Positions 33,564-46,200 of a DNA stretch of 64,000 nucleotides are shown here, piece after piece. Numbering within the stretch: the stretch's first letter is position 1; each line of letters opens with the position of its first letter. Source of the DNA: Bimastos eiseni (taxonomy: Eukaryota > Annelida > Clitellata > Crassiclitellata > Lumbricidae); assembly GCA_959347315.1 (NCBI GenBank), contig OY365806.1, positions 27,332,811 to 27,396,810 on the forward strand. The letters are read 5' to 3'. The notes beneath the pieces were generated by a model. The model ran no database searches and was not told where the DNA came from. It worked only from the letters and a program-made list of their open reading frames with translations. The position numbers and the translations under genes are program-made.

Positions 33564-35462
33564 ATGAGGTTTTGGGCAGAATAATAGATCTACATTCGGA
33601 TCTCTGCGCTCCAGTCTTAATCAAATCTTACTGGAGTAACTTCATGCTGAGAGAATCTGTTGGTCTAGTTCTCATTTTGGTACAGCGAATATAGAGTATA
33701 TTAATTTTTAATTTAATCTTTTGGATTCAGATGTCCTTCTTAATTAGTCTGTGACTGATAGGACTACACCGAAATATACGGATGATGTTGGGATCTCGGC
33801 GCTGGCACTTCTGGATCTCTACTCAGCTTCTGTCACTCGATGTAGATCAAATCCATCCAATAGCTAGGCATACATCGTTGAAAACTTGCCTTGGGATTTC
33901 TGGGTCTCCATTCAAATACATTTTCTGCATAGGTAGGGCCTATACTTCAACTAACTTTTTTAGACATCTATGGCACCGATGAAATCATGACCAGGTTTAC
34001 TATGACCGTGGTTTTCGCAGCCGGCTACGTTTTGGAACGTTTGCTAATGATATGCATCCATTAAATTGGTGCCGTTTAGTAAATGCTGGCCATCATTTTT
34101 ATTTTGATAAGGTGGTGGAAGGACAGAGCAGTTTTTGTGATCAGATCTGTGAATGATTTCAGTTGTTAATTTTCAATCAAGTCTACGAAATAATAATTAA
34201 TTATTAATTATTAATAATTAATTATTGTGGTTTATAATTACATCGAAATCTTAAGCAGACACAGGAACATCATAAACACACATGTTTCGAACATGAAAAA
34301 ATTTAAATAAGTTTTCGATAATTGCTAGTAGTTCGGTCGGAAATACCACTTCTTTAAGTTCAGTAGCAGTCTGCGTCTCGAGTAATGACGGTTAAGGGTT
34401 AGTTTCACTTTAGACCTTAATAAAAATATCCACTGATGTTGGGACAATGTCCTGGATGAACTGGCTGAACTTGAGTCATTCATCGTTCGTGTAGACCTGG
34501 GGATGACCCTGTAGAGCTCGTATATAGAAGGCATAAAGACGGTCCCAGTGACCCTGCAGAGCCCGCATAAATGAGGCATAAAGACGCTCCGTCGGAACTC
34601 CTTACAGGCCGTTCTGAGACGATTGTGCCACAGTGCTGCCGACATTTCTGAGTATCTAAGGCAGAGAAATTCTACTCCATCCGGTTCTGTTTCTCGTCTC
34701 TTTCGATAAACTAAGTGCATACATGAATATGATAATTCATGCTTTTAAAAAGTCATTCGAACTGAAACAAGACCTCCTTTCAATGCCCACACCAGACCAA
34801 TATTTTGTGAACTCGATCTCTTTAATATTAATTATAGTTTATCAAATTAAGATCACCCAGATCTGTCAATTTATGTACAAATTTAATTTTCTCCCCGCAT
34901 TTTCTTTATTTTCACCCGCTTCTGACATTCACTTAAAATGATTTAATACTAGGAGTAAAGGGGACTACAAATGTATCTCTGTCCGTAGAAACATTCGTAA
35001 ATTCTCCCTACTAACAAAACCATGGTAAATGTGGTAATATGCAATAAGCTTCCATTATTCCGTTATGCACAGCTCCATACTTAGGCCTAAACCAAATCTA
35101 AATATTTATCACAGACTCACGTTGTCGAACATGATCATAACACTAACTGCATTACAAAACATCAATGGGCCTTACTTCTATTCTTTACTCTTAAATAGTC
35201 AACTATAATTATATGCACTGGTCATTTGTTAATTAATAGGCCAATCGGCTACCCAATAGCTTTTCCTAGCGATCTAGCGGACCATCTTGTTCTGCTCGGT
35301 GTTCACTATAAGTTTGATTTTGTCATGAAAGGCCTAGTTATTCCAACGTTATTGTGATATGTCAAGTCTATGGTTAGCTGTTAATCTGCACTTAAAGCTA
35401 ACATCCATTGGGGTCCTTCCTAGCGGGACGTCGTCTCTTCTGGTTTCCATATGTTTCCAAAT
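33564..35462. other. No gene recognised
   Basis: Intergenic. A diverged ~45-bp tandem duplication with GGCATAAAGACG lies near 34500-34595 and explains a long minus-strand frame there. Confidence 0.4.
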
Positions 35463-35470
35463 ATCGTTAC

Positions 35471-35752
35471 CAGAGGTGTAACAAGCGGGGGCAGGGGCAC
35501 CGGCCCCCCCTCCGTTTCAAAACTGGGGCAAGGCCCCCTAGTTTTAGTGCTCAGTGCCCCCTTGTGTCCACCCAAATCGATTATTTTTTGTTTCTCCAAT
35601 GGCTTTTTAAGATACATTTTTTGCCCCTCCCCATTTTTTGAATTTTGCCCCCCAGAAAGGCACAAATTATCTTAACAAAAGTCATTTGGCGCTTTTCGCA
35701 ATCTTTTTCAAATTATGCCCCCCCCACTTTTCAAAACCTTGTTACACCTCTG
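35471..35752. mobile_element. hAT-type MITE with near-perfect 8-bp TSD
   Basis: 15-bp exact inverted termini CAGAGGTGTAACAAG / CTTGTTACACCTCTG. Flanks are ATCGTTAC (35463-35470) and ATCGTTTC (35753-35760), 7 of 8 matching. The interior has G- and C-runs. Confidence 0.9.
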
Positions 35753-35760
35753 ATCGTTTC

Positions 35761-37096
35761 CATGTCTCTTTACTGTTGCTGTTTGCACTTTCTGTTGTTG
35801 AAATATACAATTACTGACTACATCTTGTGTCAAAACTAACTGGGAACAAAGAGTGAATTGAATCGAATTTAAGAGCAGCGTCTGTGGCTCTGTAAACCAA
35901 CTTCGATACGACAGCAGACTGTCTTTGATGCGTTGTAAGGTAATTGAGAGCCTATTATTCTATCTCTATAGCACTATAATTATAGCCTGTGAGCTCTGCA
36001 AGATTGACAGGTTTCCTAAGCTTTTGGTCTTAACAATCCGCTGGAGTGCGAGCATCCATAATGCGGGAGATAGGCTAACGAAATGGAACAGATGCAGACA
36101 ATGAAAGGACGATGGATCGAATTATGCAGATCATATTTTGTGGACGTCCGTAACGAACGACTGCGTAATCAACTGCATGTTGGGCTATGTCGTTACTTGA
36201 TTACAGTAATAAAATGAAGCCACATCGAACCAACAATGCCTCACTGGTTAAGCTTCTAATTTGTTAATGATTTTCCAAACTCTTACCTGTTCTGTAGGCC
36301 TACCGTGTCAGAACCGATTGAACTTTAGGAAAACAGTATAGACCTAGGCCTACATGTAAGTAGGTTAGAAGAGAATTTTCTATTTAAGACTGTTCGGGCT
36401 ACTGCTATTTGAAAAGTAGTCTACTCAATTGGTTCCTGCCTAATAACATGCAGTTACACTTCTTCTTTCTGGCTGTTTCTTATTTAAGTGACCACTCCAT
36501 GTAACAAGAGGTTTTGTCGCTGAAGCCTTATCGTTGACAACTTCTGCTTCACTTAATCGGCAAAACTAGTATTCTACATTCATCAACCCGTGAGGTGAGG
36601 TTCAGACGATCATATCTATGACATTCAGTCGTGCATCTCAACGCCTTGAATGAGCCTCGTTAGCAACTCGGACTGATTTAATGAGCAAATCAAATAATTA
36701 AAATATATTCACTCACTAAGCCCATTTAATCAGTCTCGTTCGCTCTCTAATTGTTTTCTACCCTCATGTATAGTTATGTGACGTATCCAAACCTGAAAAT
36801 CACGCAAATATATTAAGCATTAGGCCTAAATAGCAATTAGGTATGTACAAAGCAAAAAATAAAATACATGTGACAACAACCGACTCGTGATAATTTAGGC
36901 ATACTCAAACTGGTTTGCGCTGAGTGATTCTACATAGGGCTTATAGGACCTAACTGAGCAAGATGGAATCAACAATGAGGTCACAACATTTACGTTGCAA
37001 GTCGGCTCACGAATATTTATCCACGCAGAACCTAGAATGGCAAATGTAATAAAACAGGAATATATTAATGTCGTCTTCAATATGCAATAGGTCTAT
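35761..37096. other. No gene seen
   Basis: AT-rich intergenic DNA with several TAGGCCTA octamers. Confidence 0.45.
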
Positions 37097-37104
37097 ATGC
37101 CTAT

Positions 37105-38041
37105 CAGATATGGGCATATAGCCTAACAGGCTGATAAGTAATTAAATTACAAATTGTCAATTATTGATGAAAATGTAATTAAATTACACATCACAAATTA
37201 CTTTCGAGTTTTCCTGGAAATTACTAATTACAAGTTACGTAATTTCAATTAGGCCCTACACCAAATTACAAATGACTATCATTATCAGTGTAAACAAATG
37301 CAGGCAAGATTCTGCAGGAAACTCATGCTTTCTGTTTTACTTACGTTTGCATAACATTGTCAGATATCGCGTAATAAATTTCCTTTCAAAACAGCATCTA
37401 TTGAAACAATTTATCCGTGACACGACGTCTGTTAGGACTTATAAGGCCTTGCAATCATGCCTGCAAATACGAAGAGCCTCTCTATATAGGCCTACCGGTG
37501 CATTGATAAAAATGCAGGACATTTAAATTGTAAAAATAAGTTTTTCACAATTGGGTATAGCAATGAATCATCATTTGGTCCCTGTCATCTTCAATGTATT
37601 GCAAAATTTCTAAGTTGCTTTGTTTCTATCTCTTGACTGTGTTGCCGCAGTTTTTGGTGCAACATATTTAACTTATAAAATTCATCATCCTACATTACCT
37701 TACAACCACCGATGGACCCTGTAGCTTGTTCGCTATTGGTTATGTTGGCAGATGTTGCTAGCCATACAACAAATCTTTTATTCTTTTCGATTGGCTTGCA
37801 AACTATGCAGATAGTCAATGTAACTTGAAATATGGGCGAGTCGTTGTTGGAAGTAGCGTAAAGCAATTTTTTCATAATGTAGGCCAACCTGAAATTACAA
37901 ATTACAGGCACAAATGCAGTTGAATTACGAATTGGAAATTAGGCCTACATTGATTTAGGACAAAAAATAGCAAACTAACAATTACAATTCAAATTACGTA
38001 GGCTTATTTCAGTTACTTAGTTAAATTACAGCCCATCCCTG
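37105..38041. mobile_element. Non-autonomous hAT element with perfect 8-bp TSD
   Basis: Starts CAGATATGGG and ends CCCATCCCTG; both sides are flanked by ATGCCTAT (37097-37104 and 38042-38049). The subterminal parts are full of AATTACAAATTAC motifs. 937 bp, no transposase frame. Confidence 0.9.
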
Positions 38042-38049
38042 ATGCCTAT

Positions 38050-39584
38050 AGGAATATAAATTCTGAAGCCCAAAGCCAAATTAGGCACACACAAATCAAG
38101 CTATAGAAGTTACATCTGATTATAACCTAATAATAACTGTCAACGTCAGCATGACTCAACATGATGTGAGATAGTTCTTTGTGCATGGAGTATATATCAA
38201 TTTCTTTAAGAAATGTGACAATAATTATTGTAGCGTGTATATTGTCTCTGTACGAACCAACAAGTAAACGATCAGTGTAGAAATACCTCAAAAAAGTCAA
38301 CAATAACAACTAGAGTGACTTTCAATTTCATATCCTATGAAAAGTAGTCATAGTTTTTTGGCTTCGGACACGTTCTTCTGGGTCATCGTGCTCACGTATA
38401 TTTTAAATTCGTTTACAGAAATAAGCCTATTACGAGAATGAACTTCTATCCCTATCAGTGAGGTTTCCGCAGGCCGTTCATTTACGTATCCAGCATCGAC
38501 ACTCAACAATCATTTCTTTTGTACACTATAGGTATACATGCGAGTTGGATGTCATTATACAAACGAGTCTGAAAGTCACTGTGCAAATACAACATACGGT
38601 GCTAGCATTTAATATAGGCCTAACAGAAATTTTAGTCAAAAGTATGACCGGTTTTCTTAGTAATTTGCCTCTCTGAATAAATTTATGTGGGCGCCCAAGC
38701 TAATTCGTGTGCCTACTATAGTAGCCTAGTACTGTATTGGTAATTTTGTCCACACATTAAAAGAAAGGGCGACTGTTCGGTGATAGCAGCAACGCAGCAC
38801 ACTCCTGTGTGTAAAATATAATTAGAACATACTGGCGTCTGTGCAAGTAGCCACAAAACTGGAACATCGCCGAGCAACATGACAAATTAATAATTAGTTA
38901 CTGCGTTCATTGGCTCAAATTCATAGTGATTCAAATGTCCCCTCCCTTACGTTGAAATGTTTAATTTCCGCGTATCCAGCCTAATTATTTGAATCATATC
39001 TGGGTCTTCTGCTAAAACAGTTGTTGGCGGGATGAATAAAATTAGCTTTGAATGGACGAGGAAAACGAATTTACATCCCATCTCTTCCTCGTCAGCAAAA
39101 TCACTAAACCCGTTGTCTACGACTGTTCGTCTGACTTGTCAGACCTGACTTGTCCGTTAATAGAAAGTCTCTTGCTGATAAGTTTTCTCGTCGGTCGCTC
39201 AGCAGAAGCGACAATAGACTACTGGACAAGTGCTATCATTCGTATATTGTGGCTTTGTATGCTAAAGTCCAATTTGATCCGTTTATTCAAACACCCTTCG
39301 ATTAACCTGTCCTCGATTATAGAACTGAAAGTGTAAATCTGACGACGTGGAATGGGATTGTCTCTCTTGCGTTGAGATTCATGGTTATGTGTTGTGCACC
39401 GGACAGACAGACAGCCAGACAGAGACAGAGAAAGAGAGACAGGTAATCAACGTTTCTGCTCTCTGGACATCTGTACATTCCTTAATATGTTCCGATTGTC
39501 GTAGAATAGGAGCTTAATCCATAGATTCCCTACATGTATGAGAACAACCGATGAAGTCGATGAACTAAGGAAGTTGCGTGGATT
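38050..39584. other. No gene recognised
   Basis: Intergenic, with a degenerate GACA/GAGA run at 39400-39440. Confidence 0.45.
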
Positions 39585-40160
39585 CTATGAGCGCGTCTTC
39601 CTGCTTTTAGATCGACCATCCTTGCGGCGTTGTTTGATCATCTGGTAGAGGTTATCGAGTGCTTCATCTAGTCCGTCTCCTGTTATGGCACACACCTGTC
39701 GAACGGTCACCTGTCGACCGCGGCGGACATCGGGCACGCGTAGGACGCCCTCGACGACGTCGGCGGACAGTGCCTTCGGGAGGTCCTGCTTATTGGCGAG
39801 GACGAGGATTGGGACAGCGGCGGCCTCTGGCGTGCCTGCGATGCGATGCAGCTCCACCTTCGCCTCCTCCAGTCGCTCGACGTCGCTGCTGTCGACGACG
39901 AAGACGATACCGTCGGTGGACCTCGTGTAGGAGCGCCACAGAGACCGTACCTTGTCCTGACCGCCGACGTCCCAGATCATGAAGCTGATGCCCTTCGCCT
40001 CGCCCAGCGTCCCCTTCACCTTCTCGCAGTTGAAGCCTACCGTTGGATTTGACCCCATGAACTGGTCATACTTCAGTCGGTACAGAACAGTCGTCTTGCC
40101 AGCGGCGTCGAGACCCAACATTACGACGTGTACATCCAATTTGGCCAGTCGCAAGCCCAT
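39585..40160 (-). CDS. ARL4: ARL4-type ADP-ribosylation-factor-like small GTPase
   Basis: Intronless gene for a 191-residue ARF-family GTPase that would cycle between GTP and GDP at membranes and recruit cytohesin-type exchange factors, as known for ARL4. The motifs are in order: P-loop GLDAAGKT, switch region NPTVGFNCEKV, WDVGGQDKVR, NKQD and CAI. The diagnostic ARL4 features are SYTRSTDGIVFVVDS, DVERLEEAKVELH and a strongly basic carboxy-terminus (KQRRKDGRSKSRKTRS) that serves for nuclear or plasma-membrane targeting. I chose the ATG at 40160, giving MGLRLAKL with Gly2 available for myristoylation; an upstream in-frame ATG (40208) would bury it. The gene is much more GC-rich than its surroundings. 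ARL4 genes are often intronless, so this need not be a retrocopy. Confidence 0.93.
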   Translation of the reverse strand: MGLRLAKLDVHVVMLGLDAAGKTTVLYRLKYDQFMGSNPTVGFNCEKVKGTLGEAKGISFMIWDVGGQDKVRSLWRSYTRSTDGIVFVVDSSDVERLEEAKVELHRIAGTPEAAAVPILVLANKQDLPKALSADVVEGVLRVPDVRRGRQVTVRQVCAITGDGLDEALDNLYQMIKQRRKDGRSKSRKTRS

Positions 40161-42756
40161 GACCACACGCACACAGACAGACAGACAGACACGACTGGAT
40201 ATGCACACAGATAAATCTTCTATCGATCGCCGTTATTTAATATAGTTCTCAAAAACGCCACAGAAAGAAAGACAACGACCATGACAGGTAGAGTGATGAG
40301 TCGTCTCTGCTTCAACCGAGTCAATCAAGTCTATAGATCAACGGATCGATTTAAAACTTCACAAAGAACGAAGTCCATTTCTCGCACTTTAGTGCGAATG
40401 CTAACTTGACTTATTTATACGAATTGTCAATCACTGGGCCATATAACACAGCCACCTGTTCCGATACGACTCACGATCAACTGCTCGATCGTCCATTGTT
40501 ACTCAGCTGAGCTGCTGTTGTCTAACTAGTCCTAGATGACACTCACGACTTAATTAGGCAGACGACTGAAGTTCAACTGAAACCATCTGTTTCTAAGTCA
40601 GCCGAAATTTCGTCAGTTCCTGTTAGAAAACGACGCCGACGAAAGACCAGCGTATTGCCGGTGAACTGGGGTCCGTAGGTGTGACACCACCGTCTGAGCC
40701 CAGCCCAGCCAAGCCTAGGCGTCTACAGTCAAAGCCTGCAAGGCCTTATTTGCACGCGGGACTATTTATAGGCCATACTTGACGCCGAGTACTTGTCCCT
40801 TGTCCTATAGGCTGCAAGTGTAGCCCAGAGGACAGGCTGTGCGTGGCATGTACGAGCGAACGGTGACGGGCTGACCGGGCCTGGGCTAATCTGGTCGCGG
40901 CAACAATGGACGTCGTCTTACACGAACATATTGGCTTCTATTGTGCACTTGTTCAGCGCGTGATGCATGTGAAAGTTATATGCACCGATGTACGCGTGTA
41001 GACTTGATAAGATCATATTCGCAGGATGCTACGAGTACGGTCTGGTCTGCAGCCTTTAAACACGTTGGGCCTACTGCTGCATGATACTATACATGCACAC
41101 GTCCTAGATCTCTTTAGCATCAGGGTCTCTTGTGTTAGATACATCATGGTCACAAGCGGGTCCAGGAGTTCAGTACAGACCTGCCACCAGCAGGTCAGTA
41201 GCTTGTATAATGTGGCATTGACTTGACAATGGTTGAGAGGTCTGTGGCATGGTGGAAATGTTAGACGATTTGGTTTTGGTAATCAGATGACGATGAAAGA
41301 CATACCATTTGATGTTGCTGCAGCGAAAAAGCCACCATTTAAGTTCATTTAGACATCAATCTTTCATACAAGTTTTCTCCAATAGAGAGGTCTATGCCCC
41401 AAACGATCGAGTCCTTGTCCTGTATGCTGTTGAATTTCACTTTCTGTGAGTGAAAGTCAACAGCAGATTCTCATTTTCAGCACATTTTCTATTTTGATTT
41501 CCTATTTCGTTTCGATTTCCATTAGCACTTTATTTCCTTTAGCTGCGAGTTATTTACATATCTATGGTCAACTCATCGAAACCGGCTGGGAATTGCGTTT
41601 AGGGCCAGGCAATTCAATGCATGCACCTCGTACCTAAAACTAGCCCAAACTGGCCCTCTAGATCCATCCTTGATCGTGTTTATACGCATCAGATATATTG
41701 GAATGCTAGACTCTTTAATGCTATCGTAGTCTGGTAACAAACTAACAATGTAAGAAACATGGTAGACAGGCTGCCGGCCAGACAGGTAAATGGCAGTTTC
41801 TTAGTCTTCGAATGCCGAGGCTTAGAAAACGAAGTCACAAACGGTCACATACGCTTAAACCCATTAATATCGGAGATTACCTAAATGGACTGCTCTATTT
41901 CTATATACAACAGGCGTAGGCCTACTTTATGAAATACAACAGCCTTATGTATCATCTCGCCCACTTGGGCCTGCAGGCCTACTTTGTTGAGCGCCTCCTA
42001 TTACTAATATCTGAAGTCGTGCACGTAATTCGCATGAACGATTCAGCAATTATTATCCCCTTCTGCTCAAGATCACATAGACGGTCCCATCGCCGTCTGA
42101 GCTTCCAATCCATAGTAAATGTTAGGCGTAGAGCGGAATGCAGAGTAGAACTCTAAAAAAATATCTCTAGAAAATTGCGTATTCTGCCGGTGAAAGAAAT
42201 CGCTGACCCCTTGGCCTAACCACTACTCTCGCGGGCCTATAAAAATTGACTTAGGTCCTATAGACACTGAAACTATAGACTGATTTCAAAACAATTCATA
42301 ATTTAATGCAGTTTTAAAACTTGTTTAATGGCCAATTTAACTAGCATTTAAAACTAAACACGTGGCCCAAAATCCGGCGATATAGTTAGGCTACAACTAA
42401 TATACGCAGAGACGTTCTACCGTACTAATTCAGTGAAAACGATATTCCAAACACAAATTCCCTATAAATTACAATTACACCGAGCTGTAAGCCTAGGCCT
42501 ACAACGCAAATGCAGTTACCTTTCTTTAGGCTGCATATAGGCCTACATTCAACTAATTAGCAACGTTTACATGTAAATAGCACAAGAACATTGACTTAGA
42601 AACGACGAATACTATACTATCTCTAACTCATCTGCTCCTGATTAATGGAGTTCATTCGCACAAATCATCCATCGATTACGCAAACCTAAATATATCATTC
42701 AGCAATTACATCCAGAGTATACAGCGCCGACTAGACCGACGAGCCTAAGGGAGTAA
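40161..42756. other. Upstream region of ARL4 and intergenic DNA
   Basis: A TATATTAAAT motif (minus strand, 40235-40244) could be the ARL4 promoter TATA element. Beyond about 40900 nothing is recognised except TAGGCCTA octamers. Confidence 0.4.
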
Positions 42757-43248
42757 GAGGCCGTTCACATATTACGTACGCAGCGAAGGGGAGGTTGGTT
42801 TCGCATTTCAGCGATTTTGCATACGGGCGATTACGGTGGGAGGAGGGTGTTTAAAAAATATGTGCGTACGCAAATATAATTTTCTAATTATGACTACACA
42901 ATACGGAATATTAAAATCAGAACTGTAAACCCTATCACAGACTACATTCCTGCTTAATCAATTTTATGTAGCATTAAAACTTTAAAATGCAAGTATTGTT
43001 AGTGTTTTATTTCTTCATAACAGTTAACAAATTTAAGCTGTTAAATATGATGATTAAAATAAATAGCCTGCGGTAAAATCAATGTCTCATAGATGTCTTT
43101 AGCTATTTAACCTTTGCAATGGGGTGGGGGCGTAGAGCTCAAATGTACGCACGCATGGTGGAGAGGGGTTCACGAAATGTACGCAGTGCAACAGGGGAGG
43201 GCTCCGAAAATCCGATTTCTTTGCGTACGTAATATATGGATGTACCCC
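42757..43248. mobile_element. MITE with TTACGTACGC termini
   Basis: Left end GGCCGTTCACATATTACGTACGC and right end GCGTACGTAATATATGG-ATGTACCCC form imperfect inverted repeats, with G-rich blocks (GGGAGGAGGG, GGGGTGGGGG) just inside. The architecture is shared with 30741-31386. Confidence 0.7.
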
Positions 43249-46200
43249 AATACAGTTTCTAAACAAACAGCACAGGCTCAAAATACTTAAACGTGCAAAT
43301 ATGGCTACCTACCTCACAATGACGCTTCCAAATGCAGTAAAAGTTTCTCTTAGAAAAAAGCTTAAAAATGGTTTGATCCCTGATTCAAGATATCAATTGA
43401 GCATTCATTTTAGACAGACACACACTTACAAAAAGCAGACAGACACAAGCACATAAGAACGCAGACATTGAGACAGATGTCAGAGATCAGTAGAGAAATC
43501 AAAAGGACAAACAAACACGCATTAACACTTCACGTACATCGTCAAAAAAACCAAGAAAACTCTGAAGAAAATGTCTCTGGCGCCGTTTGGATAGACGCAT
43601 TGCTCTAAATAACACTTCATTACATATAAAATCTGATATTGTGACGTGGAAAAGAAATTTAAGATCAACTGTAAAATTACTTCTCTTGTACTGAGGCGAT
43701 ACATCTGGTTTCCCCTCCGGCAATAAACTCCTAAAAGTAACTCGTCTGTAAATCTTATTGGCTAACACATACAAAATAATCAGGCAATGCTATGCTACAA
43801 GTGTAATAAAATAAGCAATTACCTTGCCTTGACAATAAACTCAGACGGACAGTGGATCAACAACAAGTTTTTGGTCATAAAAGGTGGTATCTCTCTCCAT
43901 TCTCAACGATATTAAGCAACACATGATAAACATTAAATCCTTCAAAAGAATATCGAACTGATGCATGCGCTACTGATTATTGGGCTTGAAATAAATGCCA
44001 GACGAAATGACTGATGACCAAATCACGACAGTTGCAGTTATTTTTACCAACTACATGCTATGTCATCAGCCATGGTAAGATTCACTGAAAATTTCTACAG
44101 CTACAGTTAGTTCTCTGATGAGCAAAAGCTCCCTGATAACAATTAATAATTAATTATGCATCAGTCCCCTCATAATTTTACCTTAATTAATCAACAGGCT
44201 GTCAAACATTATCAGAGTAATATATCTGCTTAGAGCCATAACTACCACAAAGTGTAAAAAATGTGAACCATTTAATTGGTTTAACTGAGATGGTTTCAGA
44301 TCACTTGATATAACATCATACCAACACAATTGAGTACACTCACTACTTACTTGAAAACAAAGAAATAAGAAACATAAAATGCCATACATGATTGCGAAAT
44401 ATGGACAGACAGAATCAACAGCAAGCTTGTCACTAGAGTAGATGTTCCTCGTCTTTACAACAGCCAGTGCTATGGCTAAGTTACTTAAAGGCACGGCTAG
44501 AAAACTAGTCAATGGCAGACTTCCAACGATACACCCAACAACTTTTTTTACAGAATCAGGCAGACTGCCAACTCCATTTGGCCACATAAATTATGCGCAA
44601 CAGAAATTGAGGCAGGCAAGGCAATCACGTGACCTTACTGTTTGGAGAATCTGATTTGGATAAGCACTATCACAATGACCATGAGAGTCTGAGTCAGCCT
44701 AACATGTATTAATTAAAACTTTACTGCAGACAGAGATGGATAGACAGACAGACAGACGGACAGGCCAAAGACAACCTTCTCTGTCTGAAAATCTTCTTCA
44801 ATAAGCCTTCTACAGCACCATTACATTTATAGAAAACAGACATGACTACATTAACCATCACATTACATAACATTAGCTTAGATTGTTCGACAATCAGTCA
44901 ATCTGCAAAAAACTATAAAATTATAATAAAAAAACAACTAGCAAAAACCTATTCTGTCAGAGTAAAATAAGTAGATGTTATTAGGCTGGCAGATTGCTAA
45001 ATATTGTCACTTGTGACAGTCACAAATTATTGATAGAAAACAACTTTGAACAAAATAGATGGACAGACAGAATAAAACAAAAAAGGAAGTCAGAAGAAAG
45101 GAGATAGACGTACTCAACTGATTAGCAAATCAAAACAACTCCAGGATTAAATAACAGTGCATTTGGGACAGTACAAGTATGCAAAATACTCCTAATTATT
45201 GCAAAGTTACAAGGGGATACTAACTAACAAAGCTGTTAGTAGCACAATATAGTTTAGCAGTAGTGGTAGTAGTACTTCTAACAGAATGAAAGACTGAAGA
45301 TACTCGTATCACGTAGGACGGGACAAATGGAATGTACAGAAACAAAATCATAATTTTCATTAATATTTTCATTATCATAATTGACCGGGGAACTGTTATT
45401 GACTGGATAAAGGTCATGTGGACAATACTGGACATACACTCGTTCATATCATCATTCTTATATGCTGCCAATCAGCATTTCTGACAGGAATTATGCAACT
45501 CATGACAAGTGAAGTCAGCCAAGATCCTTCTCTATCACTTACATACTTCCTCGGTCAACAACAGTCCGTCGGATAGCTATTTATAAGATCACAAAATAAC
45601 AACCACACATATTTAACAAAAAACACTTTCACGAGAAATTGAATGTGACTTATGTATGACAAGCATCCAAATCTATCATTACTGTCATCAGATACAATTT
45701 CGTTTCTATCAAAAGTGGAAGAAGTTTTTCCGACACTCAAAGGTAGAGCTAGACTTTCTGTCTTCGTCATCTCGCACCATCATCAGCGGCCGCTTCTGTT
45801 GCTGTTCAGAGTCCTATTCAAACTTAAATCTAAATATATAGTAGTACAACTGTCTGAGAACTTATCTTGATTAATTCAAAGAATATTCTAGTTATTTCAA
45901 AACAAGTCGTTTCACTGAGGCGGACGAGAATGAATCCTTGTGAAGTCCACATTTCTAAACCTAGAATGATAACAAACAGCAACGTTCTAATGTTAGAACA
46001 AATTGTCAGCAAAACTGAGTCAAACGAAGACTGACAGCATGCAGCTTCCTTTCCTTGGGATCATTCAAAACAGATGAAGCATGTTTTCAAACATCAATAT
46101 AAAAAATATTGTGCAAACAACAATTTCAACCCAAATCATAAATTTCGACACTGCACAATTATATGATCAAAAATATAAATATTTCCACCAAAATTAGTTA

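Noticed and set aside
39659..40245. Plus-strand frames opposite ARL4
   Set aside because: Antisense shadows of a GC-rich gene.
43313..43348. 36-nt possible micro-exon reading ETFTAFGSVIVR between good splice signals
   Set aside because: RRM-like by eye, but too short and without neighbouring RRM exons.
44183..44587. 134-codon minus-strand frame with a hydrophobic segment, faintly sideroflexin-like
   Set aside because: The resemblance is only a short hydrophobic stretch and no companion exons were found, so I did not annotate it.
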